In this document: positions 26,513 to 36,257 of the stretch, piece after piece
Position numbering within the stretch: position 1 is the first letter of the stretch
Layout of the letters: each line of letters begins with the position of its first letter
Source: Thiobacillus sp.
Lineage (GTDB): Bacteria > Pseudomonadota > Gammaproteobacteria > Burkholderiales > Thiobacillaceae
Direction: 5' to 3'
Assembly: GCA_030679915.1 (NCBI GenBank)
Contig: JAUXRY010000022.1
Span: 1-64,000 of the forward strand
DNA: 64,000 nucleotides
Made by a program: the position numbers and the translations under genes
Notes under the pieces: generated by a model
The model's input: the letters and a program-made list of their open reading frames with translations, nothing else
What the model was told of the DNA's origin: nothing
Databases searched by the model: none

Positions 26513-29302
26513 ATGCGCCTATTTCCACACCCGTACACCGCCCGACCAAACCGATTGCTGCTCGCCTGCTTGCTATGTCTCGGGTTTGCCGCCTGTGGCG
26601 GAGAAAACAGTGAGACGCTCCTTAACCAGGCAAAAGAAAGCATCGCCAAAGGCGACCTGAAAGCAGCAACCATCCAGCTCAAAAACGCGGTTATCGCAGA
26701 CGACAAAAATGCCGATGCACGTTATGAACTAGGCAAGCTATATCTCGAACAGAGTGACATGCCTAGCGCCGAAAAAGAGTTTCGGCGTGCCCGTGAAGTC
26801 GGCTATGCCGCAAGCACCGTCAATCCGATGATTGCCCGTGCGGTGCTTGGGCAGCGTGAATACCAGCGAGTACTGGATGAGCTGCCCGCCCCGACCGAAA
26901 GCAACGCAGATACCGCCACGCTGCATGCCCTGCGCGCCACGGCCGAACTCAGACTGGGGCGCAAGGAAGACGCACGCAAAACGATACAAGGCGCACTGCA
27001 AGCCGCACCCGACAATGTCGATGTCCATCTGACGCTGGCCGAATTGGCCCTGTCTGACGGCGATGCCGCAAAAGCCATGCAGGAACTCGACCAGGCATTG
27101 CGCATTGACCCCAAACACCGCGACAGCCTGATGCTGAAGGGTGACCTGCTACGCGCCACCAAAAAGCCGGTTGAAGCCGTCGCGGTCTATCGTAAAATCC
27201 TCGAAATCGACTCCCGACATACCGATGCCCGGCTGGCACTGGCGGGTATCGCCATCGCCGACAACAAACTGGATGAGGCGCGCAAAGAAGTCAACGCTGC
27301 ACTGAAAATCACCCCCGGCAACCTGCAGGCACGTTACACCCAGGCGCTGATCGACTTCCGCGAAAAGAAAACCGAAATTGCACGCGACCATCTGGCAGAC
27401 GTCTTGAAGGCCGCTCCCAGCTTTGTGCCCGCGCTGTCACTGGGTGGGGCAATCGAATACGCACTTGGCAACCTGCAAACCGCCGAAGCGCACCTCAACA
27501 AGGTGGTCAAAGCCACGCCCAACAACCTCTACGCGTTGCGCCTGCTGGCTGCTTCACAATTGCGCCTGGGCCGCCCGGACGATGCCGCGCGAACCCTTGC
27601 GCCAGCGCTTAGATCCGCCAATCCAGACGCCGGCGTGCTGGTCGTTGCGGGCGAAATCGCGTTGGTCAAGAAAGACTTTTCTCAAGCATCGTCCTACTTT
27701 GAACAAGCCGCCAAGCGCAATCCTGACAATGCGGCCATACGCACCGAACTCGGCATTTCCCGCCTGGCTCAGGGGGACAGCCGCGCCATGGCCGACCTGC
27801 AAGCCGCCGCTGAAATGGAGGGTGCCAACAGCCGAGCCGACACCTTCATCATCCTCAACCAGCTCAAGAAAAAAGAATTTGATGCCGCTTTAAAAAGCAT
27901 CGCCGCACTTGAGAAGAAGCAGTCCGCCAGTCCATTAACCTGGAACTACCGAGGCGCTGCCTACCTCGGTAAGCAGGACGTGGCTCGCGCACGCGACAGC
28001 TTTAGCCAGGCGCTCAAAATCGATTCCGCGTTTTTTCCTGCCGCTGCCAACCTGGCCCAACTCGACCTCAAGGATAAACAGCCTGCTGCAGCAAAAAGTC
28101 GCTTCGAGGGCATCCTCAAGTCCGACCCCAAGCACCTCAACGCAATGCTCGCGCTGGGCGATCTGAGCCTGCTCGACAAAGATGAAAAAACCTACGTCAG
28201 CTGGCTGAAAAAAGCCGCCTCCGCCCATCCTGAGGCGCTGCAACCGCGGGTGGCACTGGCGCGCTACCAACTCGCCAAAGGCGACAAAAACCAGGCCCTC
28301 GCCACGGCGCGCGAAGCCGTCAACGTCCAACCCGACAACCCGGCCGCGCTTGAACTCCTCGGTACCACCCAACTGGCGCTGGGCGACACCACCAACGCGC
28401 TAGGCAGTTACCGCAAGCTGGTCGAGCGCCTGCCCGGCCAGGCCGCACCCCTGATCAAGCTCGCCACCGCGCAGATCACTGCCAAAGACCCCGCCGGCGC
28501 ACGGAAAACCCTGCAGGAAGCCCTGCTCATCCAGTCGGACTTCCTCGACGCACAACTGATGCTGGGCGGTGTCGAGATCCAGGATGCGCACTTTGACGCG
28601 GCCCACAAACTTGCCAGGCAAGTGCAGCAGCAAAAACCCGACAATTCGGCGGGTTTCGTACTGGAAGGGGATACCGCGTTCGCGCGCAAGGATTACCCCG
28701 CCGCCCTCGCCGCCTACGAGCGCGCGCAAAAACTCAAACCTTCCGGCGCGCTGCTCGTCCGCCAGTTGCCAGTTTTCAACGCCACCCAGCGCCCCGAAGA
28801 AGGCGAAAAACGCCTCGCCGCCTGGCTGACCACTCACCCACAAGACGCCGGCATCCGTGCCGCGCTGGCCGAAAGCCTGATCAAACGCAAGCAATACGCC
28901 GCCGCCGCCGACCAATATCAGATCCTGTACAAGAGCAACCCCAACAACCTCATTGTCCTGAACAACCTGGCCTGGGCATTACTGGAATCCAATGACAACC
29001 GCGCGCTCGGATTCGCCGAGCAGGCGTTCAAGCTCAACCCCGACAATCCTGCCGTAATGGATACGCTGGGATGGATCCTGGCACAGCAGGGCCAGACCGA
29101 ACGCGGCATCAAACTTCTGAAGCAGGCGCTAGCCAAAGTCCCGGACGCTGCGGAAATCCAGTTTCACCTCGCCGCAGCCCATGCCAAATCGGGCGACCGC
29201 ACCCGTGCACGGGGCGAACTCGAACGCCTTCTGACAAGTGGGGTAGCATTCCCCCAAGAGCAAGAGGCACGCGCCCTGCTCAAACAACTTACAGCCAAAT
29301 AA
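26513..29302 (+). CDS. prsT: XrtA/PEP-CTERM TPR-repeat lipoprotein PrsT
   Basis: A 929-residue exported lipoprotein with lipobox GFAAC and about 20 tetratricopeptide repeats filling the rest. The signature ends of the repeats are easy to see (for example DARYELGKLYLEQSDMPSAE and NNLAWALLESNDNRALGFAE). PrsT proteins accompany PEP-CTERM/exopolysaccharide loci and are thought to scaffold polymer secretion in the periplasm. The gene diverges from the LolA-like operon and precedes a paralogue. Confidence 0.9.
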   Translation: MRLFPHPYTARPNRLLLACLLCLGFAACGGENSETLLNQAKESIAKGDLKAATIQLKNAVIADDKNADARYELGKLYLEQSDMPSAEKEFRRAREVGYAASTVNPMIARAVLGQREYQRVLDELPAPTESNADTATLHALRATAELRLGRKEDARKTIQGALQAAPDNVDVHLTLAELALSDGDAAKAMQELDQALRIDPKHRDSLMLKGDLLRATKKPVEAVAVYRKILEIDSRHTDARLALAGIAIADNKLDEARKEVNAALKITPGNLQARYTQALIDFREKKTEIARDHLADVLKAAPSFVPALSLGGAIEYALGNLQTAEAHLNKVVKATPNNLYALRLLAASQLRLGRPDDAARTLAPALRSANPDAGVLVVAGEIALVKKDFSQASSYFEQAAKRNPDNAAIRTELGISRLAQGDSRAMADLQAAAEMEGANSRADTFIILNQLKKKEFDAALKSIAALEKKQSASPLTWNYRGAAYLGKQDVARARDSFSQALKIDSAFFPAAANLAQLDLKDKQPAAAKSRFEGILKSDPKHLNAMLALGDLSLLDKDEKTYVSWLKKAASAHPEALQPRVALARYQLAKGDKNQALATAREAVNVQPDNPAALELLGTTQLALGDTTNALGSYRKLVERLPGQAAPLIKLATAQITAKDPAGARKTLQEALLIQSDFLDAQLMLGGVEIQDAHFDAAHKLARQVQQQKPDNSAGFVLEGDTAFARKDYPAALAAYERAQKLKPSGALLVRQLPVFNATQRPEEGEKRLAAWLTTHPQDAGIRAALAESLIKRKQYAAAADQYQILYKSNPNNLIVLNNLAWALLESNDNRALGFAEQAFKLNPDNPAVMDTLGWILAQQGQTERGIKLLKQALAKVPDAAEIQFHLAAAHAKSGDRTRARGELERLLTSGVAFPQEQEARALLKQLTAK

Positions 29303-29427
29303 GTTGCCAGATTTACTTTGAAGCGTACATCACATCGAGGTCTTGTGTGGTCGCGCCCCTGCAGCTTCAAGCAGTCATTGAGTCTGTGTTTTCTTGATCC
29401 GACAATGTAACCCAGTGGAGTTTGCAG

Positions 29428-32106
29428 ATGACCCAACGCCCCGTCGCCCTTGCCATTGCCCTCGCCTTTGCCGCCACCGCCTTGCTAACTGCATGCGATA
29501 GCACAGCGAAGCTCACCGAGCAGGAACATATTCAGCGGGCGAAAGACTTTGAAGACAAGGGAAATCTTAAAGGCAGCATTCTTGAATTGAAAAATGCCGT
29601 ACAAAAGAATCCTGACAGCCCTCAAGCCAGGCTGATGCTCGGGCAAGTCTATTTAAAATCGGGAATGGGCGCTGAAGCGGAAAAAGAACTGAATCGGGCA
29701 GTACAGCTTGGCGTCAATCGCGAAACGATCAAGCCCCAACTTGGCGAAGCGTTGCTGATGATGGGGGAGTACAAGCGTGTACTCGATGAGATTCAGCCTG
29801 GCGAGCAAACTTCTGCCGCCAATCGTGCGCGCATTTTGCAAATGCGCGCCGAGGCCATGCTGAATCTGGGGCAATTTAAAGCTGGCTGCTCACTTTTTCA
29901 GCAATCCCTCGAAGCCGATTCCAGCAATCCCCCAACCTACTGGGGTTTGGCGCAATGTGCCGTAGCTGAAAACAACATGGCGAAGGCCAAAACTTGGCTA
30001 GATACGGCACTCAAGATTGGCGACAAGCAATCCCATACTTGGGTTTACTTGGGCAGCCTGGAACTCAGGAACGACAATCCACAAGGTGCTCTATCGGCAT
30101 TTACCAACGCGCTGAATCTTGACCCGAACAATCTGGACGCCCTGGCTCAGAGAATTAATATTAATTTATCACTTGGTCGGCAGGAAGCGGCCCGTAAAGA
30201 TCTTGACCATGTGTTGAAGCTTGCGCCCAAATCGATTCTGGCCAATTACCTCACGGCTGTTTTCAATTTTCAGCAAAGAAAATACCCCGTGGCGCGAGAC
30301 GCATTGCTGGAAGTATTCAAACTTAACGGTAGCCATGCGCCCAGCGTCTTACTTGCCGGTGCGACTGACTACGCTTTAGGCTCGTATCAGCAAGCCGAAA
30401 CCCACCTAAACCGTTTTCTAGCAAATTTCCCTGGCAACCCCTATGCCCGAAGAGTGCTTGCTGCCGTACAACTCCGGCAGGGCCATCCCGACAAATCCCT
30501 GGAAACCCTGGCGCCACTTCTTTCCCCCGAGACAAAAGACACACAAGCGCTAGCCTTGGCTGGCGAAGCATATCTTTGGAAGAAGGACTACACCCGGGCG
30601 ATGGATTACCTGCAGCACGCATCCAGGCTCAACCCGGAAAACGCCGCCATCAAAACTCAATTGGCTGCCGGATTGCTGGGAAACGGGGACAGCGAAAGGG
30701 GGCTGGCCACGCTCGAACAAGCCACCCGCTTGAGCGCCACACCAGGTCAGGCGGATCTGGCCCTGGTCATACTCCAGCTCCACCGCAAAGAGTACGACCA
30801 AGCACAGAAAACCCTCGCCATGCTCGAAAAGAAACTACCCGACAACCCCTTAACCCAGAACCTGCTTGCTGCTGCCCTGATGGGCAAACAAGATCTCGCA
30901 GGTGCGCGCAAGGCTCTGGAGCGCGCCCTGGACTTGCAGCCCACCTTCTTCCCTGCCGCCAGCAACCTCGCCCGCCTCGACATGGCCGACAACAAACCGG
31001 ATGCTGCTCGCAAACGCTTTGAAGCCATCCTGAACAAAGACAAAAACAACCTCCAGGCCATGATGGCACTGGCAGATCTTGCTGGAGCTCAAAAAAATGA
31101 AAGCGATGCAGTGAACTGGCTGGAAAAAGCCGCCAAGGCTGATCCCAAGGCCATTACACCGCGCACCTCCCTGGCCCGATATTATCTGGATAAAAAAGAC
31201 AACCAAAAGGCCCTGGCCCTAGCCAACGAAATTGTCGCCCAGCATCCGGACAGCCTTGAAGCGCTCAACTTGCTTGGGGCAACCCAGATGGGCATGGGCA
31301 ACCTCGCAGAATCAATCGCCACCTTTACCCGCATGGCCCGGATAGCGCCTCAATCACCGGCCCCGCTTCTGAATCTGGGCCTCGCGCAATTTGCCAACAA
31401 GCAATTCAATGCAGCGCGAACCACCCTGCAAAAGGCAATTCAACTCAAGCCGGATTTCCTCCAGGCCCTGGACGCCATGATTCGACTGGAACTCGCGGAT
31501 AACAAGCCGGATGCCGCCTTGAAAATCGCCCGCCAGATGCAGGCTCAACAGCCCAAGTCCTTCGTGGGATTCGATCGGGAGGCTGACATCCTGGTTACAC
31601 AAAAAAAATACACCGAGGCAAGAAAAGCCTACGACCTCGCCCTGGCAAAAGGGGGCGACTCGACAACCATCACTAAGATCGCCCAAATGCATCTGGTGAA
31701 TGGACAGTATCGTGAAGCGATCACGCAGTATGAATCGCTGCTGCGTGCATCCCCAAACGATATCTACACCCTCAACAACCTGGCCGTGCTGTACCAGAAA
31801 ACTGCGGACGGACGCGCCCTGGCCACCGCGGAAAAAGCCTTGAAGCTGTCCCCCGACAACCCCGGCATCATGGACACTTTGGGCTGGATCCTGGCTAATC
31901 AGGGACACGTCCCGCGTGGCCTTGCGCTATTGAAGAACGCCGTTTCGAAAGCGCCCGGGGCCGCAGACATCCGATACCACTACGCAGTCGCCCTGCTCAA
32001 GGCCGGCGACAAGCGTGAAGCCAAAAAAGAACTGGCAAAAGCGGTAAATGCCGGCCAGGCGTTTGCCGAACGCAACGTAGCCAAGGTGCTGCTAGACAGC
32101 CTGTGA
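29428..32106 (+). CDS. Second PrsT-like TPR lipoprotein
   Basis: An 892-residue paralogue of the preceding gene, with lipobox LLTAC and TPR units throughout. Both share the order ERxIQ/RAKDFEDKGNLKGSILELKNAV at the start and NNLAVLYQKTADGRALATAE near the end. I chose the ATG at 29428, 7 bases after GTGGAG; the TTG at 29422 abuts that site. It lies 125 bp after the first copy with no clear terminator between. The protein sequences have diverged widely, so the duplication is not recent. Confidence 0.88.
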   Translation: MTQRPVALAIALAFAATALLTACDSTAKLTEQEHIQRAKDFEDKGNLKGSILELKNAVQKNPDSPQARLMLGQVYLKSGMGAEAEKELNRAVQLGVNRETIKPQLGEALLMMGEYKRVLDEIQPGEQTSAANRARILQMRAEAMLNLGQFKAGCSLFQQSLEADSSNPPTYWGLAQCAVAENNMAKAKTWLDTALKIGDKQSHTWVYLGSLELRNDNPQGALSAFTNALNLDPNNLDALAQRININLSLGRQEAARKDLDHVLKLAPKSILANYLTAVFNFQQRKYPVARDALLEVFKLNGSHAPSVLLAGATDYALGSYQQAETHLNRFLANFPGNPYARRVLAAVQLRQGHPDKSLETLAPLLSPETKDTQALALAGEAYLWKKDYTRAMDYLQHASRLNPENAAIKTQLAAGLLGNGDSERGLATLEQATRLSATPGQADLALVILQLHRKEYDQAQKTLAMLEKKLPDNPLTQNLLAAALMGKQDLAGARKALERALDLQPTFFPAASNLARLDMADNKPDAARKRFEAILNKDKNNLQAMMALADLAGAQKNESDAVNWLEKAAKADPKAITPRTSLARYYLDKKDNQKALALANEIVAQHPDSLEALNLLGATQMGMGNLAESIATFTRMARIAPQSPAPLLNLGLAQFANKQFNAARTTLQKAIQLKPDFLQALDAMIRLELADNKPDAALKIARQMQAQQPKSFVGFDREADILVTQKKYTEARKAYDLALAKGGDSTTITKIAQMHLVNGQYREAITQYESLLRASPNDIYTLNNLAVLYQKTADGRALATAEKALKLSPDNPGIMDTLGWILANQGHVPRGLALLKNAVSKAPGAADIRYHYAVALLKAGDKREAKKELAKAVNAGQAFAERNVAKVLLDSL

Positions 32107-32154
32107 ACGACGTAACCCCGGGTATTAAAGCCCCCCCTACTGGACCGCCCGGGG

Positions 32155-32171
32155 TGTCGGAATACTTTACA
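32155..32171 (+). promoter_or_regulatory. Candidate upstream activator site for the second PEP-CTERM gene
   Basis: TGTCGG-N6-TTACA, the same bases and spacing as at 198-214, lies about 91 bp before the -24 box at 32245. It is a candidate PrsR site. Confidence 0.35.
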
Positions 32172-32244
32172 CACCATCCCCGCCAGACCGCCATAAAACA
32201 CAGGATATGGTTATTTGTCCTTTTAATACAATAAGTTGAAAAAG

Positions 32245-32260
32245 TGGCACAGCGCTTGCT
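32245..32260 (+). promoter_or_regulatory. Sigma-54 promoter of the second PEP-CTERM gene
   Basis: TGGCAC-AGCGC-TTGCT is a full match to the -24/-12 consensus core, 94 bp before the ATG at 32355, almost the same distance as at the first PEP-CTERM gene. It is the strongest RpoN site in the window and supports control by PrsR. Confidence 0.88.
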
Positions 32261-32354
32261 TTAATGTCTGGCAAGGTCTGAACATCATCGTTTAAACCGT
32301 CTTAGCTTGGCTAGCCAGTTAGCCGATGACTTACTCAACAAAGGAGAAATCCAA

Positions 32355-33284
32355 ATGAAACTGAAAAATCTAGCCCTATCGGTGGTTGTAGCGTGCGCTT
32401 CTTACGCGACGACTGTGTCGGCCAACATCACTGTGAATCCAAGCGCTACAAACGTTGGCGCAGTCGGCGGCACTGCGCTCGACGCTGGCACGGGTAGTTT
32501 TGCGACGAACAACAGCCAGATTGCTTTTGCGTCGTTGCTTGATATCAATTCAGCGCCGGTGGCTCTAACCAATACAACGTTCAGCGAGTCCGGGAATTTT
32601 CAAATACTCAACTTCAACCCGAATCCGCTTGCTACCACTAACGTAACCAACAACTACAACGTCTACGCAACCTTCAAGATTCAAGGAACAGGGACTTGGC
32701 TTACGAATAATCTCTTCGTTGTCACGTCGTTCAGTCTCTTTGATGCAGCTGTTTACGGCAGCCCAGGGTGTACGACTTCTGGCTCAAACGGGCAGGTAGG
32801 TTGCACGTCGGGTCTGACTTTTGCTGACCCCACAACCAGCAATGCTAACACCTTGGCCCAGTACGGCATCACCGCCGGCGCAGCGGACTTTCTGCTTGGG
32901 ACGGCGAGCATCATCAATGACCCCACCAATAACGCGACCGCAACCGTTGGCAACGGTACATCTGGAAATGGCACGTTAAGTATTTTGACCTTGCTTGACT
33001 TCAATGCAGCGCTTGGAACAACCGGCCCAACAGGGTTCTGGCAACTGCCTAACCCTTTCAACATCGATATCGGCTCACAGGCCGGGGGAAGCGCTATCGA
33101 GACGACTTACTCAGTAGCGGGCGGCAAAACCTCGATCAGGGTTGACAACTTAAATGGTGTCAACCAAGGCGGCGGTAGCCTGGCATACCAAGCCAACGCG
33201 ATTCCCGAGCCTGCATCGCTCGCTTTGATGGGTCTCGGCCTGCTCGGTATGGGTGCCGCATTGCGCCGCCGTAAATCCAAATAA
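32355..33284 (+). CDS. PEP-CTERM sorting domain protein
   Basis: A 309-residue exported protein with signal peptide MKLKNLALSVVVACASYA..., a Ser/Thr/Asn-rich secreted body and the C-terminal IPEPASLALMGLGLLGM helix with RRRK tail. The body contains two Cys about 9 residues apart (PGCTTSGSNGQVGCTS), which may form a loop. I chose the ATG at 32355 behind AAGGAG (32341-32346); the longer frame from 32307 has no ribosome site. It is expected to be cut by XrtA and to sit in or on the extracellular matrix. The function beyond that is unknown. Confidence 0.9.
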   Translation: MKLKNLALSVVVACASYATTVSANITVNPSATNVGAVGGTALDAGTGSFATNNSQIAFASLLDINSAPVALTNTTFSESGNFQILNFNPNPLATTNVTNNYNVYATFKIQGTGTWLTNNLFVVTSFSLFDAAVYGSPGCTTSGSNGQVGCTSGLTFADPTTSNANTLAQYGITAGAADFLLGTASIINDPTNNATATVGNGTSGNGTLSILTLLDFNAALGTTGPTGFWQLPNPFNIDIGSQAGGSAIETTYSVAGGKTSIRVDNLNGVNQGGGSLAYQANAIPEPASLALMGLGLLGMGAALRRRKSK

Positions 33285-33304
33285 CAGCAGTTCGCAACCT
33301 TCGA

Positions 33305-33337
33305 AACCCCCCGCACTTTTGGTGCGGGGGGTTTTTT
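33305..33337 (+). terminator. Rho-independent terminator after the second PEP-CTERM gene
   Basis: A perfect 12-bp stem AACCCCCCGCAC (33305-33316) with GTGCGGGGGGTT (33322-33333) is followed by a T-run. The convergent nitroreductase gene ends inside this T-run, so the hairpin probably stops both transcripts. Confidence 0.92.
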
Positions 33338-34410
33338 CATGGGGCGTAGTATTCGAACTCCGGTGCGTAATGCTGTAAAGGCATACGCCCTGTGGTCGTT
33401 GCTGGCGAGTCTGCGCGCCCAATCCGGAACAGCATGACGGGCTGTCTGTTCGGCAAAATAGCCTGCCAACCCCGGCTCAAGTGCTGTTGCAAGGGCTTGG
33501 GTATCCCCTCCTGAATGGCACCAGGGAACGAAAAAAGAGCCGAGGCAGGCATGGGCTGCAGGGCAAGTCCCAATCGCGTGACAGCGAGCCATACCCGTTG
33601 AAAACTGCGCCCAGCGGCAAAGACCGCGTGGTCGTTGCCCTGATCGACGGCGATAAGACCCAGATGAGGCGCGAGCCGGCAGGGGAGGTCAGCCGCTCGC
33701 CAACCCAAAAACCAGTAGCCGCCAACCAGGTTGAGCAAGCGCATCAAGGGCCAGTGGCGCAACCATGCAAACGCATGGCGTAACGGTCTTTCAATCCCCA
33801 ATGCTGCAGGGGGGAGCCCTTCCTCACACGTGTGTTGCCATCCCACGTCGAAGCGAATGTTCGAGAACAATTCCTCGTGCAGCAAGCGGTTTCTGAAGCG
33901 TTCGCCTTCTGCCAGGCGGATGAGCTTAAGGGAAGGCGGTTTCAATTTCGGCGCCTCCAGCCACTCAAGATGACTGCCTGAAACATGCGTTGCGGCACGC
34001 TCGATCACTGACCGATCTTCGTGGCTCATAGGGGGGCCACGAAAAAAAACACTGCGGTTGGTATGCCGCCGCGATATTTCCTCCCAGAGTGGGTCGACCG
34101 CCACGCTACCCGGTTGCCAATTAACCCGCAGGATTAGATCAGGGCGCAAGGGGTCGGGAAATAACGCCAGATCAGCCTGAATCGCAAAACGGCTCGCGGC
34201 AACTGTAAGATTTTCCGACACCGCACCCAAAGACAGCATCGCAAGGACGCGTTTGTAACCACCAGCCTCAGGCAACGAACCGCCTGTGTACCTCAGCTCC
34301 AGAATGTCGTCCCTTACATCGAAACGCATCAGGTGATGGTTATCGGCAGAGGGCGCCAGAATGCCGCTTTCCAGAATGAAGCGAAGCTGCTCAGGTGTTG
34401 GGGATGCCAT
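33337..34410 (-). CDS. Nitroreductase-family (Acg-like) flavoprotein
   Basis: A protein of 357 residues from the ATG at 34410; an in-frame start at 34527 would add 39 residues with no family support. LRFILESGILAPSADNHHLMRF is the FMN-binding start of Acg-type nitroreductases, and EISRRHTNRSVF is the conserved mid-domain motif. The C-terminal half includes a hydrophobic segment (FAWLRHWPLMRLLNLVGGYWFLGW), unusual for soluble nitroreductases and suggesting membrane contact. It is the last gene of the FeeM-ThiF-nitroreductase run, about 165 bases after the ThiF stop (48 if the longer frame is used). An oxidation or reduction of an acylated product is inferred. Confidence 0.75.
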   Translation of the reverse strand: MASPTPEQLRFILESGILAPSADNHHLMRFDVRDDILELRYTGGSLPEAGGYKRVLAMLSLGAVSENLTVAASRFAIQADLALFPDPLRPDLILRVNWQPGSVAVDPLWEEISRRHTNRSVFFRGPPMSHEDRSVIERAATHVSGSHLEWLEAPKLKPPSLKLIRLAEGERFRNRLLHEELFSNIRFDVGWQHTCEEGLPPAALGIERPLRHAFAWLRHWPLMRLLNLVGGYWFLGWRAADLPCRLAPHLGLIAVDQGNDHAVFAAGRSFQRVWLAVTRLGLALQPMPASALFSFPGAIQEGIPKPLQQHLSRGWQAILPNRQPVMLFRIGRADSPATTTGRMPLQHYAPEFEYYAP

Positions 34411-34574
34411 CTCTAGTGGTCTGCTTTCGAAATAATGGGACAAATGAAGCGGAGGGATTTTTTCGCAGGGCAAGGTGCGAGGAGGCGACATAGCTGGCGC
34501 TATGGCAACGACGAGCAACGCCGCCATGCGGCAAAAGGCGCCGTTTCATGTTCCGGCATCTCGAAAGCAGACCA

Positions 34575-35435
34575 CTATTTAAGCCCCAATTGCCAGCGGG
34601 CAATGGCAAGGCCAATCCGCTGAATGGGGTTGTTGTTGCCCCACGGCCGCCAGGTACGGGTCAGCTTGTTTTCGTAAGCATCAAACTGGTAGCCGTGCGG
34701 CGCGGCCAGAACCTTGCCGCGTTTCAACAGGATTTTCAGCGCCTCGGTGGCTGCGGCCCCCGCGCATAACTGGCACGCCATAGCGGTTGAGGGTCCGCGC
34801 TGACCGGCAAAGTCGACGGTGGAACGATCCGCCAGATAGCCGCGTTGCAGCATGGCGGGGGACAGACCCAACAAGAAGCGGAGGGCTTTTTCGTTGTCGG
34901 ACACATCCTCGAACCGAAAATACTCTTCGAAGCTCATGTGGCCGGGCAAAATGTTGACGATGGCTGTGCCCATGCCCAGTGGGGCGGCGATGACGGCGGG
35001 GATGCGCAAGCGCTCGCACGCCCGGTAGACCGCTTCTCGCGCGGCGAACACGAAAAAATCCAGGCCGTCGACATAAATATCGACATCTTTGAAGAAATCA
35101 TCCAGGTTGGTTTCATTGACGCCTTCGGGGAAAACCCGGATATCCACTTCTGGGTTGATATCCCGCGCCTGTTCAAGCATGACGTCGACCTTGGCACGGC
35201 CGAGCGTTTGCATAGTGGCGCCAGCCTGACGGTTGAAGTTAACCTGATCGAAGGTGTCGAAATCGGAAATATTGAATTTTCCGATCCCCAGGCGAGCCAG
35301 CGTCAGCAGGTGAATTCCACCTACGCCCCCCATCCCGGCAATTGCAACGCGGGCATTACGCAACGTGCTTTGCTCAGCGTCTGTGACCCAGCCGATATTT
35401 CTGGAAAAAGCGGTGCTGTAATCGAATTGTGACAT
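34575..35435 (-). CDS. ThiF/E1-like adenylyltransferase
   Basis: A 286-residue enzyme of the E1/MoeB/ThiF superfamily, which adenylates a carboxyl group with ATP. The Rossmann loop GMGGVGG (34-40), acidic strand end SDFD (57-60), NxNRQ (66-70) and Lys82 are all present. Only one CxxC (CQLC) is visible, so the usual four-Cys zinc site is not complete, and no clear acceptor Cys follows the expected position. No ubiquitin-like or ThiS-like partner is encoded nearby. The substrate may instead be a small acyl-amino acid made by the adjacent FeeM-like enzyme, 12 bases upstream. Confidence 0.85.
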   Translation of the reverse strand: MSQFDYSTAFSRNIGWVTDAEQSTLRNARVAIAGMGGVGGIHLLTLARLGIGKFNISDFDTFDQVNFNRQAGATMQTLGRAKVDVMLEQARDINPEVDIRVFPEGVNETNLDDFFKDVDIYVDGLDFFVFAAREAVYRACERLRIPAVIAAPLGMGTAIVNILPGHMSFEEYFRFEDVSDNEKALRFLLGLSPAMLQRGYLADRSTVDFAGQRGPSTAMACQLCAGAAATEALKILLKRGKVLAAPHGYQFDAYENKLTRTWRPWGNNNPIQRIGLAIARWQLGLK

Positions 35436-35447
35436 TTGTAGATGAAC

Positions 35448-36257
35448 TCACTCGCCCCTTAAGAGACGCTGGACAATTCCTTCTTCATCCTCTTTCGAGA
35501 AAAAATAAGGATAGAGCGAGCGTTCAATTCTCGCAGCCTCGGAATCCGTTGTTCCCCCCCAGTGCGCTATCTGCTGGTCGACATAATCGATTTTCAGCCG
35601 CAACAATACCCCCATGGTGTTAACGCGTGTATTGAGACGCTCCTCACCAAACGGCTCAAATCCAAGCATGCGCTTGTAGAAAAGTGCGTGCCTGGGCGTG
35701 ACTTCAATCAGCACATCTGTCTGATTATGCAGGATGCGCCCATAGATATAAGCAATATGAAAAAGACCCGCGAGGACGCGCTTGGACCCGCGTACTTGAT
35801 CTACCGCAAATTTGGTTAATTCGCAGATCTTGCATCCTTCATCTCTGAGTTCATCCACTTCTTTTTTGTAATTTTCATCGGCCATCAGCGGAGTGCCTGA
35901 ATCAATTCCGAGGGTCAGGGTCCCGACAACAGCCTCATTCTGTGATGCCATCAGCGTTATCCGGTCTGGCACTTTCAGCATGCCCGGCACGTCATATCCA
36001 CGCTTCATGTACATGCGTTGGATCAACATGCTGGCATTGTTGACGCGTTCCTGTGAGTGCGCCAATCGAATTTTGAAATTTTGTTCTTCTATGGATTCAG
36101 GCTGCGGTTGACGACTTTCATCACCCGGAATCATGACTAGATCTTTCAGGGTGTAAGGCGACACAGCAATAATGGTGTTGTCCCATTCATCTGGGCTTTT
36201 TCGCCATTCTCTGGTACCAAAAGGGAACTTACGCTTGTCTGACATTTTTCCTGACAT
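35448..36257 (-). CDS. N-acyl amino acid synthase FeeM-like acyltransferase (GNAT fold)
   Basis: A 269-residue cytoplasmic protein. The core (NNASMLIQRMYMKRGYDVP, TLMASQNEAVVGTLTLGID, ICELTKFAVDQ, LFHIAYIYGRI, DVLIEVTPRHALFYKRMLGF) matches the FeeM/autoinducer-synthase-like branch of GNAT enzymes. These join a fatty acyl chain from acyl-ACP to an amino acid amine. Two starts are possible (36257 and 36245), both with short-spaced AGG. It heads the three-gene run with ThiF and nitroreductase and follows hemB by 100-110 bases on the same strand. Confidence 0.8.
   Translation of the reverse strand: MSGKMSDKRKFPFGTREWRKSPDEWDNTIIAVSPYTLKDLVMIPGDESRQPQPESIEEQNFKIRLAHSQERVNNASMLIQRMYMKRGYDVPGMLKVPDRITLMASQNEAVVGTLTLGIDSGTPLMADENYKKEVDELRDEGCKICELTKFAVDQVRGSKRVLAGLFHIAYIYGRILHNQTDVLIEVTPRHALFYKRMLGFEPFGEERLNTRVNTMGVLLRLKIDYVDQQIAHWGGTTDSEAARIERSLYPYFFSKEDEEGIVQRLLRGE

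Noticed and set aside
29348-29363. Possible sigma-54 site before the second prsT-like gene
   Set aside because: Only GG and GC at the right spacing match; the rest of both boxes is wrong.
32115-32155. 8-bp inverted repeat ACCCCGGG/CCCGGGGT after the second prsT-like gene as a terminator
   Set aside because: The loop is 25 bases and no T-tract follows, so termination is not supported.
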